From: Basilea psittacipulmonis DSM 24701
GTDB lineage: Bacteria > Pseudomonadota > Gammaproteobacteria > Burkholderiales > Burkholderiaceae_B
DNA length: 64,000 nt
Direction of reading: 5' to 3'
Assembly: GCF_000743945.1 (NCBI RefSeq)
Contig: NZ_CP009238.1
Span: forward strand, 1,736,001-1,800,000
In this document: positions 39,801-47,059 of the stretch, in pieces
Position numbering within the stretch: the stretch's first letter is position 1
Layout of the letters: the number at the start of each line of letters is the position of its first letter
The notes under the pieces: model-generated
Seen by the model: the letters and a program-made list of their open reading frames with translations, nothing else
What the model was told of the DNA's origin: nothing
The model's database searches: none
Translations under genes and position numbers: made by a program

Positions 39801-41167
39801 AACTGTCCTTCTGTAGCTAACGTTAAATCACGCTGTGCATAAATATCGGCTTGCGAACGATAATCAGATTTCAATACCACACTAACATCTTGCCCTGCCA
39901 CCAATTGTCCTTGATGAATCAAGCTATCTGCCTGAATCTGCACATCCGTATCAGAAGCAATTCGTCCTTGTGAATGGTTGACCACCTTCAGATTTGATCC
40001 ACCTTGGATCGTTAAACGACCGCCTGCATCAATATGACCTTGGTTATCCACTTCTTGTTTTTGGTTAATTGTCAAAGCCCCTACACTACTTATCGTGCCT
40101 TGATTATCTAATTTCTCTGCCTCAAGTTGCATATCTCCTTGTGAGGCAAGATGCGAAACATTTTTTATTTGCTTGGCTTTTACCTTAATCGGGGTCGGTG
40201 TTGAACGTTTTTTTGCGTCCGCTGCAATGACCTTACCTTCATTGATCAAATTACCATTCACATCAATCAATACCGCACCAGCACTAGCGTACATCTGTCC
40301 TGCATGATGCACACCTGCCCCTTTTTCTGTACTGACAACTGTAATCTGATCAGCATACATCCCACCTAATGCTGTACTATCTATCGCTACTTTTTGAGTG
40401 TTTGCACCATCCTCACCAGCTTGTGAGACCGTTTGACGCACCTGTCCTTGTGCATCCAGATCATTTTTACCTGCTACTACCTTTAAGTCTTTGGCCCATA
40501 CCGCACCACTAATTTGTGCCGCTTCACTTAATAGCTGTGTATAGTTCGCATCTGCTGTATCTAAACCTTGTGATTGAATATCAATACGTCCTGAACGCAC
40601 CTGATACCCTGTTAAATGATCATCTTGATATTGTGGCTTACCTGTAGTTAGCGTCACACCCGAAGCATTAATAAATCTTGCTCCATCCACTTCAATACCC
40701 GATGGGTTGGCAATCACCACATCTGCACGCTTACCACCAACTTCAACCGTTCCTTTTAATGATGAAGCTTTGGTGCTATTGACTTCATTGACAATCACTT
40801 TAGCTTCACCACCAGCCAAGTGTGGGTTAGCTTGCACCCAGCCTCCTATCTGAGTTTGCACTTGTCGATGACTGTTATTTAAAATCACGCCTTTCTGATC
40901 AACATCAAATTGGCGATACTGATTAATCGACACCCCGCCAGCTGTCGGTGTTTGAATCTGAACTAATGGCGTTTCGTTCGCACTTTTTAACAATACCGCT
41001 TGATGTGAAGCAGGTGCTTGGCGATCCACTTCGATCGTTGAAGCATAAGCACCTACCGTTCCCAATAATCCCAACCAAGCCCATCTCATACGATGCAACC
41101 ATTTCATTTTTTGTTTCCCGAAAAGAATACCTGTACCTTTATTCATCTTTTTATTCATTCTATTCAT
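33845..41167 (-). CDS. CdiA/TpsA-type two-partner-secretion exoprotein with a C-terminal nuclease-like toxin domain
   Basis: The 2440-residue protein begins with a long basic signal region (about 1-43, ending AYA-S) and a TPS/haemagglutination-activity domain (about 45-180) with the NPHL (114) and NPSG (154) motifs used for TpsB recognition. A long filament of FHA-type beta-helical repeats follows (many EN-TGII/IQ-like short repeats). A Gly/Ala-rich pretoxin region (about 1900-2150) with AAACALVHCGSG precedes the toxin; no clear VENN motif is seen. The last about 134 residues form a separate domain with D2357-x13-E2371-V-K2373 followed by Gln2383, a PD-(D/E)XK nuclease pattern. I infer a contact-dependent toxin delivered to neighbours. 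The gene lies 13 bp after its transporter. The start is uncertain by a few codons (three Met within eight residues). Confidence 0.9.
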   Translation of the reverse strand: MNRMNKKMNKGTGILFGKQKMKWLHRMRWAWLGLLGTVGAYASTIEVDRQAPASHQAVLLKSANETPLVQIQTPTAGGVSINQYRQFDVDQKGVILNNSHRQVQTQIGGWVQANPHLAGGEAKVIVNEVNSTKASSLKGTVEVGGKRADVVIANPSGIEVDGARFINASGVTLTTGKPQYQDDHLTGYQVRSGRIDIQSQGLDTADANYTQLLSEAAQISGAVWAKDLKVVAGKNDLDAQGQVRQTVSQAGEDGANTQKVAIDSTALGGMYADQITVVSTEKGAGVHHAGQMYASAGAVLIDVNGNLINEGKVIAADAKKRSTPTPIKVKAKQIKNVSHLASQGDMQLEAEKLDNQGTISSVGALTINQKQEVDNQGHIDAGGRLTIQGGSNLKVVNHSQGRIASDTDVQIQADSLIHQGQLVAGQDVSVVLKSDYRSQADIYAQRDLTLATEGQLDLGHHLAAGQDLWVMSRVLNHQASGVMESGQNTQILSLDVDQKGVINSQGLTYLKAIRQLNNTGRIYGDHVAIDAYSLTNKEQENTEQAGVVAARSRLDIGASHVVNQEHALLFSLGDLAIGGHLDSQKQATDHAQTLLNASAKIEAKGDAWIDVEQLNNENRHFATETYLAHQSERVEDYAVAGSPQYYQDGKDGYFDNSRGKKDQSIAGFHLKNGQTIQSKNWHVKNYYTQTYQEKVVQSDPAQILVGGYLHAQGQNWDNHDSEILVGDVLDSVVLSLNNQATLGQGHIDKIGRQWTSTSKRKWYKRKKRQRRVEINKAPLFETTLFTHEFETPISIVEQNYSWDASSQTSSAEPVDVAQIQGRVKTLVDDQARLPKNQLFHIVPERSAYLVEADPAFTQHRQWLGSDYMLQAWYQDPQHMHKRLGDGYYEQQLVNEQIGRLTGYRRLEGYQNDEQQFKALMDAGITVGQSMSLVPGVALSAEQVARLTSDMVWMVNQEVTLPDGQKQNVLVPKVYLKVRSGDVDEQGALISAQDVLGQAQTIENTGIIAGRKVVDLNAVTLDHEGRIQAQATQLKAETLNVTGGQIHAQDALLLQGDKINIRSTVSTSGDEQNGRTVIDRVAGLYVTGKEGVLSVVGQQDVAINAAQITNQGESGQTLIGSQQGKVTLGAVDVADHQSQGALSDRNHRQVHQHSQVGTTIHAQHDVTISAHDQVQVVQGDIRSQQGQVTIQAEKGVSIQEGRRTLDLDESISVSSSGLFSSSRQIDQYERHHDEAVASQVTGRSIVLRSGSDIKIQGSHVVSDEQTQLQALGNIDILNGIHRAKDREFHQFRKSGLMGTGGIGFSIGSKKDTNDVDRYSVAHLQSMVGSLKGNTQILAKGEYQQKASIVSAKEGDIQIVAKSASILADENLHQEDQSHIFEQKGLTVAVNVPALQMLQEAVESVKSWDKVGQSQHDRVNAMAAVNSGFQNYQSYQKFQSMIQSLSDSPTPAQDLSQVSVSITYGQQKNRDETHQKSRTAVNSGIYATDKVSIYATGEDDGDIRVVGSDVNGQLGTALSAAHQIELLAQEQSEWYRHKNQSMGFNAGLAISYSSQGGASIGVTAGGNFGRGHRNGDSTTYRNSYVGDRGSQTVLESGDITRIRGAQVIGQDVSLRAQSLALESLQDTFKYDSKQQNISAQVTVGYGFSGSGSYSQSKVKADYASVTEQSGIFAGDKGYQISVDDQTKLVGALITSSQTAEDQGLNVLRTGTLEAEDIANHEHYRASSFGIGGSFSKGGGQAPKELGGIPLSSYGTNQPSDDQGEKSNKVAGKFQASGSMGFGQEKGNQRSTTRSGVNTRHVEITHASEQQALTGKSVAQTIEELHTNKTTDNYAQQAGYLTKKFDAQSVEKEIQLQKEVVQEFGQNMPAMIADVSDRLGNTRDYEKHLLLKESIEARLNHLKDSDSKEELMEIYDGVQQYLSEHQTRYETWKEGGIGRALLQGGLGGLMSGQVSGAVAGTASSLAAPYLNKWQYQLGDVGGALINTVGGAAIGYATGGQASAAVIGANIDWHNRQLHPKETIYLQQLMEGKTDEEKDRLMAAACALVHCGSGVPEVDQFYPVLKALEKQGEQYKEEQKQLLASGEFDHGWRDKFSDYLDRNDEIVTRVKGAGNVVMGGVTAASSVSAAATACTGSAGMGCIPAAALGALGFQAGYEQSQEGVQQLFGEYQSTKGAYVIQSLYKPTEDNSTLTEWIRSGAFWVAQATVFRVAKFSYGKSLNSAVANSIKVSDDEIKLVQKATKKEETIVDNALNEASDSVNRVEKKALENVSNSKQARDTSKFNAYAEKEKSVVLRANREDTQIETLLNSKVVAQVTKNALQHKQRVNEVKELLRSRGWEVFDGELSFKDPITKGRTRPDIYAITPRGQKVFIEVKTGNATLSVRQQGIMPKIQSGEAIPVGKLADRIGFDVTKPLIEQGDLKGIPVKVLYINEYGWKLKSIK

Positions 41168-41180
41168 CTTTTTTCAACAC

Positions 41181-42914
41181 TTAAAATTCATAACTTAACG
41201 AAAAACCAGTACTAAACGACTGTGTCTGAAAATATCTCGGTCGCTTTAATGGTTTGCCGACAAACACGTCATAATGCAATCGACCACCCCATGCCAACGT
41301 CCCTCTAAATCCCAATACCGTACCCATCAAGTATCGACCTAATTGTTCAGACATCCATGAACCCGACACACGCCCTGCATCCAATCCCAAATACACTTGA
41401 TGTTCTCCTTGATACTGCCAATTCAAGGTATTTTGCCAATACCACCCTCTTTCACCCATCAAGGTTACTTCACCGTCAAAACCTCTAACGGTATAGCGAT
41501 TACCAATCGATAATCTATCTTGCGTAATCAAAGGTGTTTGATTCCATTGATGATGAAAATAAGCCTCATAACTAAAACGTTCTTTACCCAACTCAAAAGG
41601 CTGGTACCACTGCACATCCAAAGTCAAAATTTTCATGCGTGAAGTACCCTCACCAAACACTTCTTCAGGAGCAGGTAAACTTTCCCATAAGCCCGTTCCT
41701 CGCTTATATCCCACATCTATATTCAATACACGACGACCTATATATTGCTGATGCGACAATCCTATTTTCCAACCCGCCATGCGACGACGTTGCACATTAA
41801 TTCGAGCATCATTAATGTAGTTATCCGACAAACGTTGCCACAAACCCGCTTGTAGATATGTTTTACTGCGTTGACTACGTTGCAATAAACGACTCACTTT
41901 AATGTCCAACTGATGACTTTTTCCATGATAATCATAGTTTTCATTTAAACCAGCTACCGCCTGATGATATTGATACCCGCTATAATTCGTCGAAAATAGC
42001 CACTTCCCAAAAGGCACAGAATAATGGAATGCATAACCATATGTTCCACTATTGACACCTGCTAGGCGTTCTTTTCCACCTATATCACGGTTATAGTTCG
42101 CGTAGAATAAATCACTCAACCCCAACAAATTGTCCGCTGCTAAGGTCATACCAGCCTGATACTTTCCTGTGATTTTGCTACCCGAATCATCCACACTTAA
42201 AGATAAACGAAACGGTATCGTTCTTTGTTGCCAACGAACCACCACATCACTTTCATTAGGCATTTGAGCGGGTTCAATCTGAATATTGGCAGCCACCGTG
42301 GGATTACGTTTTAAGTTTTCTATGCCTTGTTCGATCTCGCGTAAATTCAACACATCTCCTGCCTTAAACGGAAACTGAGTCCCTAAAGACGATAAACGAT
42401 GAATATGTGTCTCTTTCGCCTCATGTTGATCATAGGCAATGGCATGAATTTTTCCAGGAATCACCGTCAACACTAATTTACCCGTTTTAATATTTTGTGC
42501 ACCCGCTAAAATTCTTGTTGTTGTATAACCTTTTTCAATTAACTTATTTTGAGTAAGCGTCATGATCTGATTAATTCCCATCGCCCCCAAACACATCCCT
42601 GACTCGAACTTTAACTGTTTTAATGTATCGTTTAATGCAAACTTAAAATCTTCCGATTGCTCACCCGATAAAATGATCTGGTCAATCGCAAAACAAGGAT
42701 ACTCAGGCTTTAATGGTGTGGTCGGTTTGTCATATTTGTCTGTTTTGTTCGCATCTAATCTAACATCCACCTTTGATTGCATCGCTTGTTCTAATCGTTC
42801 TTGCTGTTGTTGCTGACGCGTAAACATATCCTGCTGCCCCACTGGTTCAGCTTGTGCAAATCGACAAAAAATAATCGCTAGCATGATCACCATGCCACGT
42901 ATCAACAAAAACAT
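41181..42914 (-). CDS. CdiB/FhaC/ShlB-type TpsB outer-membrane transporter
   Basis: This Omp85-superfamily protein exports its TpsA partner across the outer membrane. The start at MFLLIRGM (42914, 577 residues) is supported by GAGGG about five bases upstream; an in-frame ATG at 42938 lacks this. A signal peptide ends near AQA-EP, followed by a Gln-rich plug-like helix (QQQQERLEQ) and a POTRA-type region (about 60-200). The C-terminal half is a 16-strand-type barrel with the VRGFDGE loop-6 motif and a final Phe (LSYEF), as needed for barrel assembly. It is first in the operon, followed by the exoprotein gene. Confidence 0.93.
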   Translation of the reverse strand: MFLLIRGMVIMLAIIFCRFAQAEPVGQQDMFTRQQQQQERLEQAMQSKVDVRLDANKTDKYDKPTTPLKPEYPCFAIDQIILSGEQSEDFKFALNDTLKQLKFESGMCLGAMGINQIMTLTQNKLIEKGYTTTRILAGAQNIKTGKLVLTVIPGKIHAIAYDQHEAKETHIHRLSSLGTQFPFKAGDVLNLREIEQGIENLKRNPTVAANIQIEPAQMPNESDVVVRWQQRTIPFRLSLSVDDSGSKITGKYQAGMTLAADNLLGLSDLFYANYNRDIGGKERLAGVNSGTYGYAFHYSVPFGKWLFSTNYSGYQYHQAVAGLNENYDYHGKSHQLDIKVSRLLQRSQRSKTYLQAGLWQRLSDNYINDARINVQRRRMAGWKIGLSHQQYIGRRVLNIDVGYKRGTGLWESLPAPEEVFGEGTSRMKILTLDVQWYQPFELGKERFSYEAYFHHQWNQTPLITQDRLSIGNRYTVRGFDGEVTLMGERGWYWQNTLNWQYQGEHQVYLGLDAGRVSGSWMSEQLGRYLMGTVLGFRGTLAWGGRLHYDVFVGKPLKRPRYFQTQSFSTGFSLSYEF

Positions 42915-42950
42915 AAAATCCCTCAATGAATCGTGCAAATTACTGAATCG

Positions 42951-42960
42951 TTTTTTTTTT
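42951..42960 (-). repeat. Ten-A homopolymer upstream of the tpsB/cdiB gene
   Basis: On the minus strand ten A lie 37-46 bp before the chosen ATG, within the likely promoter or start of the transcript. Such tracts can slip in length. No convincing -35/-10 pair was identified around it. The 42961-43122 gap contains no gene. Confidence 0.4.
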
Positions 42961-43122
42961 AAACTTCTAGTTGTTCTTATGCAAAAACCATTCAGTTAAC
43001 TTATTGCACAGCAATATTAGCAAGTTTTTTAAAAATTAATTTTTAATTGTTTCTAAATTGTTTCATTTTGTTGCTATATCTTCACAGAAGTATCTATTTG
43101 ATAAGTGGTAGGATATTATCAT

Positions 43123-43198
<76 letters not shown>

Positions 43199-43225
43199 TT
43201 TTATCATGAGATGGTATATTTTAAA

Positions 43226-43253
43226 TCAAAAAGCCACTCGTTAAGAATGGCTT
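43226..43253 (-). terminator. Rho-independent terminator of the Dyp-type peroxidase gene
   Basis: A 9-bp stem (43231-43239 with 43245-43253, one G-T pair) with a 5-nt loop is followed on the minus strand by TTTTTGATTT. It starts 22 bp after the stop codon. Confidence 0.85.
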
Positions 43254-43274
43254 AAAACCTATTATTCTGCTTAT

Positions 43275-44171
43275 TTATCCAATAAGAAAAGATAAATCAA
43301 TCTTACCGTCTTTCATAGGTGGCATCCAGAAACAAGTACTGCTGATAGGACGTGTAAATTTAAACAAACCGTCAGTAATACCATCTTCTACACCTACCAT
43401 TCGACGCCATTGCACGTTAAAAGCTGCTTGTCGATTCACAAAAGAACTGAACATCAGGCCACTACGCTCGCCAATCGACCATGGCATTGAGTTACGGAAA
43501 ATATGTGCTTCTGGTTCAAAACTTTCCTGATCCGTTCGGCTAACGTGTGAAGAAGCAGGTCTATCATCTATTTGTTCATTATCTGATAAGCGACGACCGA
43601 TAATCGCATCGGTTTCATGACGAGCCATTAAGCCTGCCAACTTATCTAAATCATGTTCCCATTGTTGAACAGCCATAAAAGTAGAACCATCTAGTCCCGC
43701 ACCTAATCCACTTAATACTGCGGCAGCTTTGGCATCATCACCTTGAGGGTTCTCGGTACCATCAATATACCCTGATAAATCACGATTATCCGTTGTACCT
43801 TGTTCGTGGTGCATAAAAGCAGGCACTTCATTTTTCAAAATAAAAACAGGTTTCAACTGGGTCTTGATTTTATGAGCCAAACGCACCAAATTACCTTGGT
43901 CATCATCACGCAACCAAATCCATACTGCTGCTGGAACAATCGGTGCATCCACTAAGGCATTAGGATACACTGGGAATGGGCGAAATCCTGGAATTTCTTT
44001 TTTTAAATAGGCTAATACAATATGACCAATACCCACAATCACCTGATCACCATCAGCCAATGATTGCAATGTTTTCAGCCCTTCAATTAGACGATCTGTA
44101 CAGGTCAAATCTAAATCAAACGTTAAATAACGACCATTTTTCTTTGGATCAACCATAATGCCCGGTTGCAT
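43275..44171 (-). CDS. Dyp-type heme peroxidase (YfeX-like)
   Basis: The 298-residue protein is a typical length for class-P/YfeX-like dye-decolorising peroxidases, which use H2O2 to oxidise bulky substrates. The GxxDG motif is present (SGYIDGTENPQG, catalytic Asp near residue 136), as is the proximal heme His in ASSHVSRTDQ. The distal Arg is probably in IFRNSMPW or nearby. There is no Tat or Sec signal, so it should be cytosolic. It is monocistronic with its own terminator and divergent from addB. Confidence 0.93.
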   Translation of the reverse strand: MQPGIMVDPKKNGRYLTFDLDLTCTDRLIEGLKTLQSLADGDQVIVGIGHIVLAYLKKEIPGFRPFPVYPNALVDAPIVPAAVWIWLRDDDQGNLVRLAHKIKTQLKPVFILKNEVPAFMHHEQGTTDNRDLSGYIDGTENPQGDDAKAAAVLSGLGAGLDGSTFMAVQQWEHDLDKLAGLMARHETDAIIGRRLSDNEQIDDRPASSHVSRTDQESFEPEAHIFRNSMPWSIGERSGLMFSSFVNRQAAFNVQWRRMVGVEDGITDGLFKFTRPISSTCFWMPPMKDGKIDLSFLIG

Positions 44172-44383
44172 AAAAGACCTCCAAAATATTCATAAATTGT
44201 TTCAAAACCTTATTATACTGCCTTGCAATACGCTCACAATGTGGAAGTTATACAACACTCAAAAATTTTCATTAATAGACACCTTAACATCAAAAACTTC
44301 ACCACAACAAACGTTGACTTATTGCCAAAACCCCTCGATATAGGTATCCTATAGGCATATCTCAATCTATCATTTTCTTTACT

Positions 44384-47059
44384 ATGCAGCTCATAACATC
44401 TCAAGATGAACTTCTATCTCTCATTGAGAAAAAAGAAGCGAATACCTGGATTATCACTGGCTCTAACAGCTTATCCTACCAACTCAGAAAAGATTTAAGC
44501 CGACTGTCATCTAAAAAAGTTTTTGAGTTACCCACTATTTTTCCTTATCGTTCAGCATTACAGAAGTTTTACACCAATTCTATTCGCAACCTTGCCCCTG
44601 ATCATGTTTATACTTTACTGGACAAATTCTCGAGTTTGTATCTTTGGCAAAATATTATTCAGCAAAACAAAGCTGATTTACTGGATATATCAGGTACGGC
44701 ACGAGCTGCTTTTGATGCCTACGAGATCGAAAGTTTATGGCAAGTTCAAGTAAATGATCATGAAACCACGCCCGAATACGAACAGTTATGTCGCTGGAAA
44801 AAAAGTTATTTGGAAACGTTAAAAAGCAAGCAATGTATCGACTCGGTTATGTTAGTAGATTTATTGCTGACACTCTCTCAGGAACATCGTTTAAATCTCC
44901 CCGAACAAATTATTCTGTATAGTTTGGACTCTTTGACCCCTAAAGAACGTTTATTACTTGAATCACTGGATTGTTCATTATTTCAATATGAGCCAAACCA
45001 TGAAGTGAATGAATCCAGAACATGTTTAGCTTTTGATAGCTTTGATGAGGAGCTGGCTGCCGCTTTTCAATATGCTCGAGAGATTGAAAAAGAATCCAAA
45101 ACTCAATTTGCTGTATTGGTGCCTAACCTTAAACAAAATTTATACAAGGTACATCGCATAGCCACTTATTATCTAGGTGATCGCTATCATGTCAGTTTAG
45201 GACGTGAACTCAACCAATGGCCTTTAATCCGTTATGCCTTAACTCATTTAGAGTTTATGAAAGATTTAGCCATTAAAAAATCGGTAACCAATGTACAGTG
45301 GGGAAAATGGCTAGAACAAGCTAAAGCCTTTCAGATGGAAGGTATCCATTACCACCAATGCATTGTCTGGGCCAATGAAGTCCGTCATAAAGAAAAATTA
45401 TCTTATCGTCAATCTGAAATTATTGAAAAATTATCATTAAGTCCTACATTAGCGTCATCACTGGCTGCACTTTTAAACGCGTGGAATCAGATCCAAGATA
45501 TTCACGAGTGGACAGACATTTTTTATCAAAGTCTGGAGCTATTTGGTTTTCCCAACCCTAGTTTTAATCAATCGGCACATATTACCGTAACAGATGATTT
45601 AAATGAATCATTGGAGAGCTTTACTAATCTTAGCTATATTGTGCCACCCCTAAATGCTCAAACGGCTTTACGCTTATTTAATCAGTTTATTAACAATCGT
45701 TCTTCACAGTTAAGAGCTACGACTAAAAATATCGTATCCATTCGAGATTTATCTTCAGCTCAAGGTCTATCATGGGATACCGCATGGATCGTAGGGTTAA
45801 ATGACCATGCTTTACCTGAACCTGTACACATCAATCACTTTTTACCATTTATTTCACAGGATAAAGCAGGTGTACCTACCGTTAATATCCATCGTTCTAA
45901 AGCCCAGTCTCTAACACGTTTCCAAGGTATTTGTTCACGCACTAAAAAACTCATATTAAGCACCCATCTCAAAGATGAAAAAGGCAACGAGCTACAGATC
46001 AGTCCTTTCTTAAATGATGATGACATTCATCACCTAGAGGCCAAAACAAAGGATATTCCCGATTATTCGGGGTTTCATATCACTAAAAAAGAACCCTTTT
46101 ATTTAAATGAACAACAACCTCGTCAGTTAAAAGGTGGTTACGGTTTATTGGAAATGGCCGCACAAAACATGCTGGCTGCTCATGCTCGTTATCGCTTGCA
46201 ACTACAAGCTTTGCGTGATTTTAATAAAGGCTTTAATGCTTCCACACGCGGAAATTTAAGACACTTATTTATGGAACTTGTGTGGAAAAAAGTCAAAACG
46301 CTCACCGCACTCAAAACATTATTACAAAATAAAGAGAAGAAAGACAAACTACTGGATGACATCAGTCAAACGGTGAAAGAAAAAACCATTCAAACATTAG
46401 GCATTGACCACTACAATCTACTTGATTATGAAGTTCAGACTGCACGTCAATCTTGCGAACTGCAGTTAAACCTTGATGTCACGCTAAATGACTTTACTTC
46501 TGTTGATCTAGAACATCAGGTTGAATGGACCCATGAGGGGATCAAAATTACCTTACGTGCCGATCGTGTCGATAGATTGAAAAATGGCGGTATGCGAATC
46601 ATTGATTATAAATCTGGGCGTTACTTTAAAGCATCAAGCGAAATTAATGCATGGAGTTGTAGCAACGAAATCAGTTATCAACTACCGTTATATGCCGTGG
46701 CATTACCCCAAACCTCTCAACTATCTGTTGGTGAGCTGGCTTATTCTAATTTACAGCCTCATGAAGTAAAGTTTGAAAGTGCTTTTTGCCAAGAAGATGG
46801 CACTATCGCCAAAAGAAGTTTGACCGCGAAAAATGACGATGTCTATATTGGAAAGATAGAAAATATTTACAAGGAAAGAAAATCCGATATATCTTTTAAG
46901 GATAACCAATTCACTGCATTTGTAAATTATTATCAAGATACCGTGTTTGGAACGTTGTGTCAGAAGTTAGCAAAAGAATGTATTGAAAATATATCCTTTA
47001 ATGATGTGAAAAACCATGAATTACATCCATTTTTAAGACAGTGGGAAATCAATGAGTAA
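44384..47059 (+). CDS. addB: AddB-like helicase-nuclease subunit with C-terminal PD-(D/E)XK domain
   Basis: This 891-residue protein pairs with the UvrD-type AddA next to it to process double-strand breaks for RecA recombination. The N-terminal region resembles an inactivated UvrD-like helicase: no Walker A lysine is seen (NTWIITGSNSLSYQLRK). The C-terminal nuclease domain is clear: ADRVDRL followed by MRIIDYKSGRY (D and DYK active-site motif) near residues 725-750. It is the betaproteobacterial form, sometimes annotated as a probable DNA repair protein. It overlaps addA by eight bases, indicating coupled translation. Confidence 0.88.
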   Translation: MQLITSQDELLSLIEKKEANTWIITGSNSLSYQLRKDLSRLSSKKVFELPTIFPYRSALQKFYTNSIRNLAPDHVYTLLDKFSSLYLWQNIIQQNKADLLDISGTARAAFDAYEIESLWQVQVNDHETTPEYEQLCRWKKSYLETLKSKQCIDSVMLVDLLLTLSQEHRLNLPEQIILYSLDSLTPKERLLLESLDCSLFQYEPNHEVNESRTCLAFDSFDEELAAAFQYAREIEKESKTQFAVLVPNLKQNLYKVHRIATYYLGDRYHVSLGRELNQWPLIRYALTHLEFMKDLAIKKSVTNVQWGKWLEQAKAFQMEGIHYHQCIVWANEVRHKEKLSYRQSEIIEKLSLSPTLASSLAALLNAWNQIQDIHEWTDIFYQSLELFGFPNPSFNQSAHITVTDDLNESLESFTNLSYIVPPLNAQTALRLFNQFINNRSSQLRATTKNIVSIRDLSSAQGLSWDTAWIVGLNDHALPEPVHINHFLPFISQDKAGVPTVNIHRSKAQSLTRFQGICSRTKKLILSTHLKDEKGNELQISPFLNDDDIHHLEAKTKDIPDYSGFHITKKEPFYLNEQQPRQLKGGYGLLEMAAQNMLAAHARYRLQLQALRDFNKGFNASTRGNLRHLFMELVWKKVKTLTALKTLLQNKEKKDKLLDDISQTVKEKTIQTLGIDHYNLLDYEVQTARQSCELQLNLDVTLNDFTSVDLEHQVEWTHEGIKITLRADRVDRLKNGGMRIIDYKSGRYFKASSEINAWSCSNEISYQLPLYAVALPQTSQLSVGELAYSNLQPHEVKFESAFCQEDGTIAKRSLTAKNDDVYIGKIENIYKERKSDISFKDNQFTAFVNYYQDTVFGTLCQKLAKECIENISFNDVKNHELHPFLRQWEINE

